Shown: positions 37,723-48,699, counted from the first letter of the stretch. The stretch: DNA of 64,000 nucleotides from Lysobacteraceae bacterium NML91-0213 (GCA_002798175.1 NWQL01000001.1:474965-538964), one strand, 5' to 3'. Numbers and translations are program-made. The notes: generated by a model not told the origin, from the sequence alone.

Positions 37723-37770
37723 TGCGCACGGCGGGCCGGGCCGGGCCGCGTGCCGCTAGAATGGCGCCGC

Positions 37771-37855
37771 GCGGAAGTGGCGGAATTGGTAGACGCACCA
37801 GATTTAGGTTCTGACGCCGCGAGGCGTGGGGGTTCGAGTCCCCCCTTCCGCACCA
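37771..37855 (+). tRNA. tRNA-Leu (anticodon UAG)
   Basis: 85 nt, with the long variable arm of a class II tRNA and encoded CCA. Acceptor GCGGAAG pairs with CTTCCGC and the loop TTTAGGT gives anticodon TAG. It is the last of the tRNAs before tig. Confidence 0.95.
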
Positions 37856-38128
37856 GCCGTCTCCCTGGGTGATGCCCGGCCCGCGCGGCGAGCTCCGCGA
37901 CCGGCACGTCGGGGCCCGTGCATCCGGTCGCCCGCCCGCCATGCCGGCATCGCGCCCCGGGCCATTCCGCATCCTGCGCGCCACTGCTGGCGGTCACCCC
38001 GGGAATCCGCCAAAATATCGCGTTCTGCCTCTCCGGCGCCGCATCCGCGGATGCGCCAGTGCCGGGTTGCCCACCTACAACCGTTTATGAGAATCGCTCG
38101 CGGCACGGCCGCGACCGCAGGAGTGGAT

Positions 38129-39436
38129 ATGCAAGTTTCGGTCGAGTCCGTTGGCAACCTCGAGCGTCGGATGACCTTCCGGCTCCCGGCAGAGAACCTC
38201 GAAAGCAACGTGGGCGGGCGCCTGCGCGAAATCGCGCGCACCACCCGCATCAAGGGCTTCCGCCCGGGCAAGGTGCCGGCGAAGGTGATCGAGCAGCGCT
38301 TCGGCCAGCAGGTCCGCGCCGAGGTGCTCGACCGCATGCTGCGCGACGGCTTCGACCAGGCCGTGCGCGAGAACGAACTGCGCATCGCCGGCCAGCCGCG
38401 CATCGAGCCGCAGTCGGAAGGCGGCGACGAGTTCGCCTACGTCGCCACGTTCGAGGTGGTGCCCGACTTCGGCGACCTCGACATGTCGCGCCTCAACGTG
38501 GTGCGCCACACCGCCGAGGTCACCGACGAGGACATCGAGCGGATGATCGAGAACCTGCGCCTGCAGCGCCGCAGCTGGACCGCGGTGACGCGTCCTGCGC
38601 AGGCCGGCGACGCGGTCGACCTCAAGACCTGGTCGCAGGTGGGCGAGGACCGCATGCCCGCCGAGGGCAGCGAGGACGGTACCGCCGTGCTCGGCGCCGG
38701 CGGCATGCTGGCGGAGCTCGAGGCCGCGCTGGAAGGCATGTCGGCGGGCGACGAGAAGACCGTCGACGTCGAGTTCCCGGCCGACTGGCGGGTACCGCAG
38801 CTGGCCGGGCGGAAGGCCCAGGTCCATCTCTCCGTTGAGCGGGTGTCCGAGCCGGTGCTGCCCGAGGTCGATGCGACGTTCATCCGGAGCTTCGGCGTCA
38901 AGGCCGGCACCGAGGAGGCGTTCCGCACCGAGATCCGCGCCAACCTCGAGCGCGAGCTCAAGGGCGCACTGATGAACCGCCTGCGCCGCGAGGTGGGTGA
39001 GCAGCTCACCACGACCTGGGCCGATGTCGAACTGCCGCCGAAGCTGGTCGAAAGCGAGGCCCGTGCGATGGTCGCGCAGACCATCGAGCAGGCGCGACGT
39101 CAGGGCCGCAATGTCGGCGAGGTCCCGGCCGACGCCCACCAGGGCTATATGGATGCCGCGCGCAAGCGCGTGCTTATGGGTCTGCTGGTCGGTGAGGTGG
39201 CGCGCATCAACAAGCTGCAGCTCGACCCGAAGCGTCTGAACGAGACCCTGCGCCTGATCGCCTCGACCTACGAGGAACCGGAGCAGGTCATTGAGTTGTA
39301 CCGCAACGACCCCCAGCTGATGTCGGGACTGCAGAACCGGGTGATGGAAGAGCAGGTGATCGACTGGATCGCAGAGCGCGCCCAGCACACCGAGCAGAAG
39401 ATCGGCTTCCAGGACGCGATCTCGCAGCAGGCCTGA
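38129..39436 (+). CDS. tig: Trigger factor
   Basis: 435 residues from the ATG at 38129, with AGGAG 5 nt upstream; the frame is open upstream but the sequence there is tRNA. Ribosome-bound chaperone and prolyl isomerase. Domains: the N-terminal ribosome-binding part with the signature GFRPGKVP near residue 45, the FKBP-like PPIase domain about 150-245, and the helical C-terminal arms ([21 protein letters not shown]). It opens the tig-clpP-clpX-lon block, the usual proteostasis arrangement. Confidence 0.95.
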   Translation: MQVSVESVGNLERRMTFRLPAENLESNVGGRLREIARTTRIKGFRPGKVPAKVIEQRFGQQVRAEVLDRMLRDGFDQAVRENELRIAGQPRIEPQSEGGDEFAYVATFEVVPDFGDLDMSRLNVVRHTAEVTDEDIERMIENLRLQRRSWTAVTRPAQAGDAVDLKTWSQVGEDRMPAEGSEDGTAVLGAGGMLAELEAALEGMSAGDEKTVDVEFPADWRVPQLAGRKAQVHLSVERVSEPVLPEVDATFIRSFGVKAGTEEAFRTEIRANLERELKGALMNRLRREVGEQLTTTWADVELPPKLVESEARAMVAQTIEQARRQGRNVGEVPADAHQGYMDAARKRVLMGLLVGEVARINKLQLDPKRLNETLRLIASTYEEPEQVIELYRNDPQLMSGLQNRVMEEQVIDWIAERAQHTEQKIGFQDAISQQA

Positions 39437-39524
39437 TCCGGCTGGCCGCGACCGGCAGCCGGCAAGACGCAACGGACGCCCGCGCACCACTGCGCGGGCG
39501 CCACACCAGCAGGAGTTCCAGCGC

Positions 39525-40151
39525 GTGAACCAAGTGACCAAAGCCCTCAACCTGGTGCCGATGGTGGTCGAACAGACCAGCCGCGGCGAGCGCGCCTACG
39601 ACATCTACTCGCGCCTGCTCAAGGAGCGGATCATCTTCCTGGTCGGTCCCATCGACGACCACGTCGCCAACGTGGTGGTGGCGCAGATGCTGTTCCTCGA
39701 GGCCGAGAACCCCGAGAAGGACATCAGCCTCTACATCAACTCGCCCGGTGGCGTGGTGACCGCGGGCCTGGCGATCTACGACACCATGCAGTTCATCAAG
39801 CCCGACGTCAGCACGATGTGCATCGGCCAGGCGGCCAGTGCCGGTTCGATGCTGCTGATGGCAGGGGCCAAGGGCAAGCGCTACGCACTGCCGAATTCGC
39901 GGGTGATGATCCACCAGCCCTCCGGCGGCGCGCAGGGCCAGGCCACCGACATCGAGATCCACGCCCGCGAGATCCTCTACCTCCGCCAGCGTCTCAACCA
40001 GCTCTACGCCGACCACACCGGCCAGCCGCTGGAGCAGATCGAGCGCGACATGGAACGCGACCGTTTCCTGAGCGCCGAGGCCGCCAAGGAGTACGGGATG
40101 ATCGACGAGGTGCTCCAGCGTCGTCCGGACGAGTCGATCCAGCCGTCCTGA
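39525..40151 (+). CDS. clpP: ATP-dependent Clp protease proteolytic subunit
   Basis: 208 residues from a GTG with AGGAG nearby. Catalytic serine S105 in [11 protein letters not shown] and histidine H130 in [12 protein letters not shown]; the spacing matches ClpP. The [27 protein letters not shown] opening is the propeptide and axial-loop region. It forms tetradecamers that degrade proteins fed by ClpX or ClpA. Directly upstream of clpX with a 167-bp gap. Confidence 0.97.
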   Translation: MNQVTKALNLVPMVVEQTSRGERAYDIYSRLLKERIIFLVGPIDDHVANVVVAQMLFLEAENPEKDISLYINSPGGVVTAGLAIYDTMQFIKPDVSTMCIGQAASAGSMLLMAGAKGKRYALPNSRVMIHQPSGGAQGQATDIEIHAREILYLRQRLNQLYADHTGQPLEQIERDMERDRFLSAEAAKEYGMIDEVLQRRPDESIQPS

Positions 40152-40318
40152 AGCGCTCGCCCGACAGCCGCGGCAATGCCGCGGCCACCTGCGGTAACTT
40201 GTTGATGCCGCTTGCGTTTCCATCTCCGCGGAAGGCGCAGACGCCTCCCGCGGCCGCTATGCTATTCTCGGTCCGTCTCTCCGCTGCGGCGGACCGTTTC
40301 ACCTGGTAACCGAAGCAC

Positions 40319-41602
40319 ATGAGCAAAGACGCGCAGGGCCGTTCCGGCGACAGCAACAAGATCCTCTATTGCTCGTTCTGCGGGAAAAGCCAGCATGAGG
40401 TCCGCAAGCTGATCGCGGGCCCGAGCGTGTTCATCTGCGATGAATGCGTCGAACTCTGCAACGACATCATCCGCGAGGAACTCGAGGAGAAGGCGCAGTC
40501 GGCACGCAGCTCGCTGCCCAAGCCGAAGGAGATCCTCGAGGTTCTCGACCAGTACGTGATCGGCCAGAACCGCGCCAAGCGCACGCTGGCGGTGGCGGTC
40601 TACAACCACTACAAGCGCATCGAGAGCCGCCAGAAGAGCGACGACGTCGAACTGGCGAAGTCGAACATCCTGCTGGTCGGGCCCACGGGCTCGGGCAAGA
40701 CGCTGCTGGCGGAGACCCTGGCGCGCCTGCTCAACGTGCCGTTCACGATGGCCGATGCCACCACGCTCACCGAAGCCGGCTACGTCGGCGAGGACGTGGA
40801 GAACATCATCCAGAAGCTGCTGCAGAAGTGCGACTACGACGTCGAGAAGGCGCAGCAGGGCATCGTCTACATCGACGAGATCGACAAGATCTCGCGCAAG
40901 AGCGAGAACCCGTCGATCACCCGCGACGTGTCCGGCGAAGGCGTGCAGCAGGCGCTGCTCAAGCTCATCGAAGGCACGATGGCCAGCGTGCCGCCGCAGG
41001 GCGGGCGCAAGCATCCGCAGCAGGAATTCCTGCAGGTCGATACCAGCAACATCCTGTTCATCGTCGGTGGCGCGTTCGCGGGGCTGGAGAAGATCATCCA
41101 GCAGCGCAGCGCCGACGGCGGCGGCATCGGGTTCTCGGCCAAGGTCAAGAGCACCGAACGCAAGGCGGACACCGGCAAGGTGCTCGCCGACGTCGAGCCG
41201 GAGGATCTGATCAAGTTCGGCCTGATTCCCGAGTTCGTCGGCCGCCTGCCGGTGGTCGCGACCCTCGAGGAACTCGACGAGCAGGCGCTGGTGCAGATCC
41301 TCACCGAGCCCAAGAACGCCATCACCAAGCAGTTCAGACGGCTGTTCGACATGGAAGGCGTGGAGCTCGAGTTCCGCGATGACGCCCTGGCCGCGATCGC
41401 GCGCAAGGCGATCAAGCGCAAGACCGGCGCGCGCGGGCTGCGCACGATCGTCGAATCGGTGCTGCTCGACACCATGTACGACCTGCCGTCGCTGGAGAAC
41501 GTCAGCAAGGTGGTGGTCGACGAGTCGGTGATCGAGCACAAGTCCGAGCCGTACCTGATCTACCAGGCGCCCCCGGCGCCGAAGGTTGCCGCCGGGGAGT
41601 AA
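40319..41602 (+). CDS. clpX: ATP-dependent Clp protease ATPase subunit ClpX
   Basis: 427 residues. The zinc-binding domain has C18, C21, C40 and C43 (CSFC and CDEC); AAA+ core with Walker A GPTGSGKT near residue 121 and Walker B IVYIDEID near 182; [14 protein letters not shown] near the end carries sensor 2. It unfolds tagged proteins for ClpP. A hairpin terminator follows, so clpP-clpX end here and lon has its own promoter. Confidence 0.97.
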   Translation: MSKDAQGRSGDSNKILYCSFCGKSQHEVRKLIAGPSVFICDECVELCNDIIREELEEKAQSARSSLPKPKEILEVLDQYVIGQNRAKRTLAVAVYNHYKRIESRQKSDDVELAKSNILLVGPTGSGKTLLAETLARLLNVPFTMADATTLTEAGYVGEDVENIIQKLLQKCDYDVEKAQQGIVYIDEIDKISRKSENPSITRDVSGEGVQQALLKLIEGTMASVPPQGGRKHPQQEFLQVDTSNILFIVGGAFAGLEKIIQQRSADGGGIGFSAKVKSTERKADTGKVLADVEPEDLIKFGLIPEFVGRLPVVATLEELDEQALVQILTEPKNAITKQFRRLFDMEGVELEFRDDALAAIARKAIKRKTGARGLRTIVESVLLDTMYDLPSLENVSKVVVDESVIEHKSEPYLIYQAPPAPKVAAGE

Positions 41603-41627
41603 GCCCCCCGCGACGGCTGGTCACGGG

Positions 41628-41658
41628 TGCCCGCGCTTCCGAGCGCGGGCATTTTTAG
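41628..41658 (+). terminator. Terminator after clpX
   Basis: TGCCCGCGCT (41628-41637) and AGCGCGGGCA (41642-41651) form a 10-bp stem with a TCCG loop, followed by TTTTTAG. Typical intrinsic terminator, 25 bp after the clpX stop. Confidence 0.88.
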
Positions 41659-41797
41659 TTCCCGGGGGGGATTTCGCGACGCGGCTGAGCCCTGCCGCAA
41701 TGGCACGCAGCATCCGCTTGCAAGCATCCCGCCCCAGCCCCATAACGGGAGCCAGCTGCCAGGGCGATCCTGCCCGGCCGATCCTCCCGGAGTCCCG

Positions 41798-44233
41798 ATG
41801 ACCGCTACCCCCGAAACCGCTGCCTTCGACCTGCCGGTGCTGCCGCTGCGCGACGTCGTGGTATTCCCGCACATGGTGATCCCCCTGTTCGTGGGGCGCG
41901 AGAAGTCGATCCGCGCGCTGGACATGGCGATGGAGGCCGACAAGCGGATCCTGCTGGTGGCGCAGAAGTCGGCCGAGACCGACGATCCGACCGCCGCGGA
42001 TCTATACACCGTCGGCACCGTGGCCCAGGTGCTGCAGCTGCTGAAGCTCCCGGACGGCACCATCAAGGTGCTGGTCGAAGGCGTGTCGCGCGCGCGCGTC
42101 GACGCCGTGGTCGAGCGCGGCGGCACGCTTGCGGCGCAGGGCCACGAAGTGGAGCCGGAGGACGGGCGCGAGGAGCGCGAGATCGAGGCCATCGGGCGCT
42201 CGCTGATGAGCCTGTTCGAGCAGTACGTGAAGACCAGCCGCAAGCTGCCGCCGGAGCTGCTGCAGACGCTGGCCGGCATCGACGAGCCGGGGCGGCTTGG
42301 CGACACCATCGCCGCGCACCTGGGCGTGCGCCTGGCCGACAAGCAGAAGCTGCTGGAGACCTTCGAGACCGGCAGCAGGCTGGAGATGCTGGTGGGCCTG
42401 GTCGATGGCGAGATCGACGTGCAGCAGATGGAGAAGCGCATCCGCGGCCGGGTGAAGTCGCAGATGGAGAAGTCGCAGCGCGAGTACTACCTCAACGAGC
42501 AGATGAAGGCGATCCAGAAGGAGCTCGGCGAGATGGACGACGCGCCGAACGACATCGAGGAACTCGCGCGCAAGATCGCCGAGGCCGGGATGCCGAAGGC
42601 GGTGGAGACCAAGGCCCGCAACGAATTCAACAAGCTCAAGCAGATGTCGCCGATGTCGGCGGAAGCCGCGGTGGTGCGCAACTACCTCGACTGGCTGCTG
42701 GGCGTGCCGTGGAAGAAGCGCAGCAAGGTGCGCAAGGACCTCAAGGTCGCGCAGGACGTGCTGGACGCCGACCACTATGGCCTGGAGAAGGTCAAGGAGC
42801 GCATCCTCGAGTACCTCGCCGTGCAGGCGCGGGTGAAGCAGCTGCGTGGCCCGATCCTGTGCCTGGTCGGCCCCCCGGGCGTGGGCAAGACCTCGCTCGG
42901 CCAGTCCATCGCCAAGGCGACCAACCGCAAGTTCGTGCGCATGAGCCTGGGTGGCGTGCGCGACGAGTCCGAGATCCGTGGCCATCGCCGCACCTATGTC
43001 GGCTCGATGCCTGGCCGCATCGTGCAGAACCTCAACAAGGCCGGCACGAAGAACCCGCTGTTCGTGCTCGACGAGATCGACAAGATGTCGATGGACTTCC
43101 GTGGCGACCCGTCCTCGGCGTTGCTGGAAGTGCTCGATCCCGAGCAGAACAACGCCTTCAACGACCACTATCTGGAGGTCGACCTCGACCTGTCGGAAGT
43201 GATGTTCGTGGCGACCTCCAACTCGCTCAACATCCCCGGCCCGCTGCTCGACCGCATGGAGGTGATCCGTATCCCGGGTTACACCGAGGAGGAGAAGCTC
43301 AACATCGCGATGCGCTACCTGGTGCCCAAGCAGCTCAAGGCGAACGGGCTCGCCACCAGCGAGCTGAAGATCGCCGAGCCGGCGATCCGCGACATCGTGC
43401 GCTACTACACGCGCGAATCCGGTGTGCGCAACCTCGAGCGCGAGATCGCCAAGATCTGCCGCAAGGTGGTCAAGGAGATCGCGCTGGCCGGGCCGCAGGC
43501 GAAGAAGGCGACGAAGGCGGTCACCGTCAACGCGAAGAACCTCGACAGGTACCTGGGCGTACGCCGTTACGACTTCGGTCGTGCCGAGGAGGACAACGAG
43601 ATCGGCATGGTGACCGGGCTGGCCTGGACCGAAGTCGGCGGCGACCTGCTGCAGATCGAATCGACGCTGGTACCGGGCAAGGGCCAGCTGATCCTCACCG
43701 GGCAGCTCGGCGACGTCATGAAGGAGTCGGCGTCGGCGGCGCTTTCGATCGTGCGCTCCCGCACCGAGCGGCTCGGCGTGGCGATGGACTTCCTGCAGAA
43801 GCACGACGTGCACGTGCACGTTCCCGACGGCGCCACGCCCAAGGATGGCCCCAGTGCCGGCATCGCGATGACCACGGCGCTGGTGTCGACGTTGACCAGG
43901 ATCCCGGTGCGCGCCGACGTGGCGATGACCGGCGAGGTCACCCTGCGTGGGCGGGTCACCGCGATCGGCGGATTGAAGGAAAAACTGCTGGCCGCGATGC
44001 GTGGTGGCATCCGCACGGTGATCATCCCCGAGGAGAACCGCAAGGACCTCACCGACCTGCCGAAGTCGGTGACGCAGCGGATGGAGATCGTGCCGGTGAA
44101 GTGGATCGACGAGGTGCTCGACCTCGCGCTGGAGTCGCCGATCAAGCCGGTGAAGCCGGCCAAGGACGTCGCGCCGGTGATCGCCAAGCCGCGTTCGAAG
44201 AAGGCGGCAACCCAGGCCGGCGTCAAGCATTGA
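41798..44233 (+). CDS. lon: ATP-dependent protease Lon (LonA)
   Basis: 811 residues from the ATG at 41798 with GGAG upstream; the same frame is open to 41627 but that part is the terminator region. N-terminal substrate domain starting [23 protein letters not shown]+ module with Walker [10 protein letters not shown] near residue 357 and [10 protein letters not shown], and the protease domain with S686 in DGPSAGIAM and K729 in [10 protein letters not shown], the expected 43 residues apart. Degrades damaged and regulatory proteins; the adjacent hupB is a known DNA-bound partner gene in many bacteria. Confidence 0.97.
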   Translation: MTATPETAAFDLPVLPLRDVVVFPHMVIPLFVGREKSIRALDMAMEADKRILLVAQKSAETDDPTAADLYTVGTVAQVLQLLKLPDGTIKVLVEGVSRARVDAVVERGGTLAAQGHEVEPEDGREEREIEAIGRSLMSLFEQYVKTSRKLPPELLQTLAGIDEPGRLGDTIAAHLGVRLADKQKLLETFETGSRLEMLVGLVDGEIDVQQMEKRIRGRVKSQMEKSQREYYLNEQMKAIQKELGEMDDAPNDIEELARKIAEAGMPKAVETKARNEFNKLKQMSPMSAEAAVVRNYLDWLLGVPWKKRSKVRKDLKVAQDVLDADHYGLEKVKERILEYLAVQARVKQLRGPILCLVGPPGVGKTSLGQSIAKATNRKFVRMSLGGVRDESEIRGHRRTYVGSMPGRIVQNLNKAGTKNPLFVLDEIDKMSMDFRGDPSSALLEVLDPEQNNAFNDHYLEVDLDLSEVMFVATSNSLNIPGPLLDRMEVIRIPGYTEEEKLNIAMRYLVPKQLKANGLATSELKIAEPAIRDIVRYYTRESGVRNLEREIAKICRKVVKEIALAGPQAKKATKAVTVNAKNLDRYLGVRRYDFGRAEEDNEIGMVTGLAWTEVGGDLLQIESTLVPGKGQLILTGQLGDVMKESASAALSIVRSRTERLGVAMDFLQKHDVHVHVPDGATPKDGPSAGIAMTTALVSTLTRIPVRADVAMTGEVTLRGRVTAIGGLKEKLLAAMRGGIRTVIIPEENRKDLTDLPKSVTQRMEIVPVKWIDEVLDLALESPIKPVKPAKDVAPVIAKPRSKKAATQAGVKH

Positions 44234-44290
44234 CAGGCTCCAGAGACCTGCGTTAAGACCCGTAAATCCGCGTGGTTGCAGGCTTTTTCC

Positions 44291-44319
44291 TTGCGTCGCG
44301 CAGGGGGCGCTGTTATAAA
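44291..44319 (+). promoter_or_regulatory. Sigma-70 promoter of hupB
   Basis: TTGCGT (44291-44296) and TATAAA (44314-44319) are separated by 17 bp, close to consensus. It lies in the 216-bp gap after lon, 131 bp before the hupB ATG, which leaves a long leader. Confidence 0.7.
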
Positions 44320-44449
44320 ACCCCGGTCCGCGATGTGCGACGCACGTCGCGCATCGCATCGTCCGAACCGGCCGCGCAGGCACGTCCACACCAGTGGCGT
44401 GGCCGGTTGTCATCACCGCGACATCGACGTCGCACAGGAGCGTTTCTAA

Positions 44450-44722
44450 ATGAAGAAGTCCGATCTGATCGCCATCGTCGCCGACAAGTGCGACCTCACC
44501 AAGGCCCAGGCCACCTGCGCTGTCGACGCCGTGTTCGAGGCGATCACCAACGGCCTGAAGCAGGGCGAGGATGTCGCAATCGCCGGCTTCGGCACCTTCG
44601 AGGTCCGCGAGCGCGCTGCACGTACCGGCCGCAATCCGCGCACCGGCGAGGAGATCCAGATCGCCGCCACCAAGAACCCTGCGTTCAAGGCTGGCAAAGC
44701 GCTCAAGGACGGTGTAAATTAA
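44450..44722 (+). CDS. hupB: DNA-binding protein HU
   Basis: 90 residues, the standard HU length. Seen: [20 protein letters not shown] at the start, [22 protein letters not shown] for the DNA-binding arm with proline intercalation, and [10 protein letters not shown] at the end. It bends and compacts DNA as a dimer. The start has GGAG in CACAGGAGCG, spaced 8 nt. Follows lon, as in many gammaproteobacteria, and is followed by tRNAs. Confidence 0.96.
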   Translation: MKKSDLIAIVADKCDLTKAQATCAVDAVFEAITNGLKQGEDVAIAGFGTFEVRERAARTGRNPRTGEEIQIAATKNPAFKAGKALKDGVN

Positions 44723-44735
44723 GCGGCTCCTTCGG

Positions 44736-44810
44736 GGGTGCTTAGCTCAGCGGTAGAGCGTCGCCCTTACAAGGCGAGGGTCGGGGGTTCGAAACCCTCA
44801 GCACCCACCA
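44736..44810 (+). tRNA. tRNA-Val (anticodon UAC)
   Basis: 75 nt with encoded CCA. Acceptor GGGTGCT pairs with AGCACCC; the loop CTTACAA gives TAC. It begins 13 bp after the hupB stop, so it may share the hupB transcript. Confidence 0.95.
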
Positions 44811-44835
44811 GGCCGAGTTTCAAGAGTTTCAACGC

Positions 44836-44912
44836 GGAGCGGTAGTTCAGCTGGTTAGAATGCTGGCCTGTCACGCCGGAGGTCGCGGGTTCGAGTCCCG
44901 TCCGCTCCGCCA
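44836..44912 (+). tRNA. tRNA-Asp (anticodon GUC), copy 1
   Basis: 77 nt with encoded CCA. Acceptor GGAGCGG pairs with CCGCTCC; the loop CTGTCAC gives anticodon GTC. Identical in sequence to the copy at 45009. A hairpin terminator follows. Confidence 0.95.
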
Positions 44913-44921
44913 TTGATCTCG

Positions 44922-44953
44922 AAGGGCGCCATCATTCGGCGCCCTTGTTTTCT
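44922..44953 (+). terminator. Terminator after tRNA-Asp copy 1
   Basis: AAGGGCGCC (44922-44930) and GGCGCCCTT (44938-44946) around ATCATTC, then GTTTTCT. It resembles the terminator after copy 2. Confidence 0.8.
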
Positions 44954-45008
44954 ACAAAGGGTAGGGGAGCCGATCCCCGCCCGGATGCTTTCGAAACAGT
45001 TACAACGC

Positions 45009-45085
45009 GGAGCGGTAGTTCAGCTGGTTAGAATGCTGGCCTGTCACGCCGGAGGTCGCGGGTTCGAGTCCCGTCCGCTCCGCCA
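45009..45085 (+). tRNA. tRNA-Asp (anticodon GUC), copy 2
   Basis: 77 nt, identical to the copy at 44836-44912; the seven or so bases before it (CAACGC) also match. This looks like a recent tandem duplication of a gene plus terminator unit of about 173 bp, with diverged spacer. Confidence 0.95.
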
Positions 45086-45095
45086 TCTTGTTTCC

Positions 45096-45127
45096 AAAGG
45101 GCGCCCTCACCGGCGCCCTTTGTTTTT
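45096..45127 (+). terminator. Terminator after tRNA-Asp copy 2
   Basis: AAAGGGCGCC (45096-45105) and GGCGCCCTTT (45112-45121) form a 10-bp stem, followed by GTTTTTT. The loop differs from the one after copy 1. Confidence 0.85.
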
Positions 45128-45259
45128 TGTGCCTCCCGGGGCCGCCGTGGCGCCGCCGTGGGAAGGTCGCATTGCCGATACGGTCGCGCGCCGCGCCGGA
45201 CTGCTGCATCCCGCCAATCCGGGTAAACTGCGCGGCTACGTCGATAGCCGGTTGTCGCC

Positions 45260-47230
45260 ATGCTGCAAGCCCTGAGAGAGAAGACCAGCGGTTGGATCGC
45301 GGTCGTCATCGTGATCCTGCTGGCGATTCCGTTCGCCTTCTTCGGCATGGAGCAGTACCTGTTCCAGGGGGGTGGCAACCATGTCGCGCGCGTCGAGTCG
45401 GCGCCGTCGTGGTGGCGTTCGGCCCCCGACTGGTGGCCGGTGCGCAAGCTCGCGTGGACCCACGAGGATGTGTCGCCGGAGGACTTCCGCTTCGCGTTCG
45501 AACAGGAACGTCAGCGGCAGCGCGAGGAGCAGGGCGAAGCCTTCGACGGCCTTGCCTTCGAAAGCGCGGACAACCGACGGCAGGTGCTCGAGCAGTTGAT
45601 CGACCAGGCCGTGTTGCGGCTTGCGGCGCGCAACCGCGGGATCGCCGTCGGCGACGCCCAGGTCGCGGCCGAGATCCAGCAGATTCCGGCGTTCCAGGTC
45701 GAAGGGCGCTTCGACCCGCAGCGCTACCAGCTGGCGCTGCAGTCGCAGAATCCGCCGATGACGCCGCGTCAGTTCGAGGAGCGCGTGCGCGAGGGTATGC
45801 AGCAGTCGCTGCTGCCCACGCGCGTCTCGCAGTCGGCATTCGTCACCCCGGCCCAGGTCGACCGCCTGATGGTGTTGCTGGGGGAGCGCCGCGACGTGTC
45901 GTTCACGGTGCTGCCGCCGGTGACGGACGAGTCGCCGGTCACCGATGCCGATATCGAGGCCTGGTACCAGGCCAACCAGGCCGATTACCGCGCACCCGAG
46001 ATGGTGACGGTGGAATACATCGTGCTCGACGGCAGCGGCCTGCAGTCGGAGACCGTCGACGAAGCCCAGCTGCGCGCGCACTACGAGAAGGAGCGTGCCC
46101 GGTATTCGGAGCCCGACCGCCGGCTGGTCTCGCACATCCTGATCGAGGTTCCCGCCGATGCCGACGCCGAGGCGCGGCGCGCTGCGGAAGAACGGGCCAA
46201 GGCACTCGCGCAGGAGGCGAGACAGGGCGCGGACTTCGCCGCACTGGCGCGCGAGCATTCCGCCGATCCGGGTTCGCGTGATGCCGGCGGCGACCTCGAC
46301 TGGGTGGAGCCCGGCATGATGGGCGAGGCGTTCGATGCCGCGCTGGCGCAGATGCAGCCGGGCGACATCGGCACGGCTCGGACCGAATACGGCTGGCATG
46401 TGCTGCAGCTGCGTGAACTGCAGGCCGGTACGCAGACCCCGTTCGAGGAGGTGCGCGAGCAACTCGAGCGTGAGCTGGGCGAAGGTGCGCGCGAGCGCGG
46501 TTTCAGCGAACTGGTCAACCGCGTCGTCGACCGCGCCTACCGCAATCCGACGGCGCTGGCACCCGCGGCCGAGGAAGCCGGCCTGGCGGTGCAGAAGGCC
46601 GGCCCGTTCCCGCGTGGTGGTGCGCCGGGCGTGCTTGCGCATCCGGCGGTGCAGCGGATGGCCTTCAGCCCGGCCATGGTCGAGGACGGCACCGTCAGCG
46701 ACCCGGTCGAAACCGGTCCGGAGCAGTCGGTGATGCTGCGCGTGGTGGAACACTCGCCCGAGCGCGCGATGCCTCTGGATGCGGTGCGTGACCGGGTGAT
46801 CGCCGCGGTACGTGCCGACCGCGCGCGCAAGGCCAATATCGCCGCGGCCGAAGCGATGGTGGCGCGGCTGGCCGAAGGCGACGCGACGCTGGCGGCGATT
46901 GCGGCCGAGCGCGCACTTCCGGTGCAGGACGTTCCCGGCGTGCCGCGTGGGACTCCGGTGCCGCATCCGACTGCGGTCGAGGCCTATTTCCGTGCCCCGG
47001 TGCCGGCGGAGGGGGCGGTGTCGCCCGGGCACGTCGCACTCGAGGATGGCAGCGTGGTGGTGTATGCGGTCAGCGCGGTCACCCCTGGCGATCCCGCGGA
47101 GGCCAGCGAGCAGGAGCGCACGATGCTGGCCCAGCAGCTGACCATGCTGGCCGGTGGCGAGGCCGCGCAGACCCTGGTGCGCACGTTGCGGTCGCGAATG
47201 AAGGTGACGGTCAACGAGTCCCGTCTCTGA
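45260..47230 (+). CDS. ppiD: Peptidyl-prolyl cis-trans isomerase PpiD
   Basis: 656 residues. A cytoplasmic N-terminus of about ten residues and one membrane helix (WIAVVIVILLAIPFAFFGM, about residues 12-30) anchor the protein so that the rest faces the periplasm, where it assists secreted-protein folding with SecYEG. A SurA-like N-terminal region is followed by one PpiC/parvulin domain (RRLVSHILIEVPADADAEAR onward to TEYGWHVLQL, residues about 285-395) and a long C-terminal helical region. A TAAACT -10-like element lies near 45225. It completes the lon-hupB-ppiD order, with three tRNAs inserted between hupB and ppiD. Confidence 0.92.
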   Translation: MLQALREKTSGWIAVVIVILLAIPFAFFGMEQYLFQGGGNHVARVESAPSWWRSAPDWWPVRKLAWTHEDVSPEDFRFAFEQERQRQREEQGEAFDGLAFESADNRRQVLEQLIDQAVLRLAARNRGIAVGDAQVAAEIQQIPAFQVEGRFDPQRYQLALQSQNPPMTPRQFEERVREGMQQSLLPTRVSQSAFVTPAQVDRLMVLLGERRDVSFTVLPPVTDESPVTDADIEAWYQANQADYRAPEMVTVEYIVLDGSGLQSETVDEAQLRAHYEKERARYSEPDRRLVSHILIEVPADADAEARRAAEERAKALAQEARQGADFAALAREHSADPGSRDAGGDLDWVEPGMMGEAFDAALAQMQPGDIGTARTEYGWHVLQLRELQAGTQTPFEEVREQLERELGEGARERGFSELVNRVVDRAYRNPTALAPAAEEAGLAVQKAGPFPRGGAPGVLAHPAVQRMAFSPAMVEDGTVSDPVETGPEQSVMLRVVEHSPERAMPLDAVRDRVIAAVRADRARKANIAAAEAMVARLAEGDATLAAIAAERALPVQDVPGVPRGTPVPHPTAVEAYFRAPVPAEGAVSPGHVALEDGSVVVYAVSAVTPGDPAEASEQERTMLAQQLTMLAGGEAAQTLVRTLRSRMKVTVNESRL

Positions 47231-47253
47231 TTCGCTTACGGCAGGTTGCGGAC

Positions 47254-47284
47254 AGGCGCGGACGGCAACGTCCGCGCCTTTTTC
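47254..47284 (+). terminator. Terminator after ppiD
   Basis: AGGCGCGGACG and CGTCCGCGCCT around GCAA form a perfect 11-bp stem followed by TTTTTC. The remaining bases to 47448 (about 165 bp) hold no gene that can be supported. Confidence 0.88.
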
Positions 47285-47448
47285 ATGGGCGGGACGACCG
47301 CACGCCTCCAGTACCGGCCGGATGGCCGCTGCGTCGGTTGCCGGGTCGGGCGGTCAGCCGCCGCCGGCCGGGGCGATAGCGCCCGCGGTTGCATCGCGCC
47401 AGGCGCCTGCCGGCCTGTAGCAGGTGTTCTCGTGTAAGTCCCGCGGGT

Positions 47449-48699
47449 TCACGGGCTTCCCTGGGCGGTCTCCACTGCCGCGGTTCCCGCGGGCAGCACA
47501 TCGTCGATCAACAGGGTCATGCCGGGCTGCAGCACGCTGTCGCCGCTGAGGCCGTTGCGGGCGAGCAGCTGGGCGACGCCGATGCCGTAGCGGCGGGCAA
47601 TGCGCCAGATCGACTCACCGCGGGCGACCACGTGCGAGCGCAGCGGCTCCACAGCCTGCGCGAAGTGGACCGGTTCCGCTGCCGTCCGCGACGGGGGCGC
47701 CGCCGCCACCGCAGGGCCGGTCGGGGTTCCGGCACCGGCAGGCGCGGGCACTGGCGCCGCGGCGAGCGCAGCGACTGCGCTGTTGCTGCCAGCCTGCGGC
47801 ACGCGCGCCGGTGCCAGCACCCGCAGGTCGCGATCGGCGCTGGCGATGCGGCCCTCGGGAAACGCCGGGTTGAAGCGCCGGATCTGGCCGGGGTCGTGAC
47901 CCTCGCCCGAAGCCCAGCTGTCGAGATGGCTGGTGCCGCGCGGCAGTGGCGCCGGCACCAGCACCGGAACCCGGTGGTCGATCGCCTGCAGCCACTCCTC
48001 GCGTTCGCCGGCCTCCAGCAACAGGCACGACAGCGCCTGCAGCTTGCGCACATAGGCGCGGGTGGTCTGCGGCATCGGCAGTTCCTCGGGCCGCGCATCG
48101 GCGGCGCGTTGCCCGGCCTGCCTGAGCGCGCCGAACAGGCGGTACTCGCCGGCGTTGTAACCCATCACCGCCAGCCGCCAGTCGCCGGCGAACATGCCGT
48201 GCAGCGTCTTGAGGTAGCGCACCGCGGCCTGGGTGGAATCCACCGGCGAGAGCCTGCCGTCATAGCCCGGGCGGATCGGCACCTTGTGGTTGCGCGCGGT
48301 GAGGGCGATGAACTGCCACAGCCCCGCCGGGCCCGAACTGCTGCGCGCGCCCGGGCGATAACCGCTCTCGACGAACGGGATCAGCGCGTACTCGGTGGGC
48401 AGGTGCTGGGCACGCAGCTGGTCGACCACATAGCCGAACAGCGGCAGCAGGCGGTCCGGGGTGCGCGCCAGATCGGCGGGGACGTGGGCGAAATGGCGGC
48501 GCCAGCGGTCGCTGGAATCGGCGCTGCAGTCGCGATCGGCGAGGCCGTCGACGAAGTCGCGGTAGATCTCCCGGCCCTGGCGCTCGATGCGAGCACCCGC
48601 TGTGGGCGAGGCTGCGTCCGCCGCGGCGACCGCGCCCAGCGGCAGCAGGCAGGCGAGGACCACGGCCAGCCGCCGCATCGCCGGGCGCCGCGGCCTCAT
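47449..48699 (-). CDS. Lytic murein transglycosylase with LysM domain (MltD-like)
   Basis: 416 residues from the ATG at 48699, which overlaps the gloB stop (ATGA); a frame starting 14 codons earlier would run into gloB. A signal sequence (RRLAVVLACLLPLGAVAAADA) sends it to the envelope. The SLT domain has FVESGYRPGARSSSGPAGLWQFI, with the catalytic glutamate in VESGY, and MGYNAGEYR. One LysM domain closes the protein: HVVARGESIWRIARRYGI and LQPGMTLLI. It cleaves peptidoglycan glycan strands; E. coli MltD has two LysM domains, this one only one. Confidence 0.85.
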   Translation of the reverse strand: MRPRRPAMRRLAVVLACLLPLGAVAAADAASPTAGARIERQGREIYRDFVDGLADRDCSADSSDRWRRHFAHVPADLARTPDRLLPLFGYVVDQLRAQHLPTEYALIPFVESGYRPGARSSSGPAGLWQFIALTARNHKVPIRPGYDGRLSPVDSTQAAVRYLKTLHGMFAGDWRLAVMGYNAGEYRLFGALRQAGQRAADARPEELPMPQTTRAYVRKLQALSCLLLEAGEREEWLQAIDHRVPVLVPAPLPRGTSHLDSWASGEGHDPGQIRRFNPAFPEGRIASADRDLRVLAPARVPQAGSNSAVAALAAAPVPAPAGAGTPTGPAVAAAPPSRTAAEPVHFAQAVEPLRSHVVARGESIWRIARRYGIGVAQLLARNGLSGDSVLQPGMTLLIDDVLPAGTAAVETAQGSP

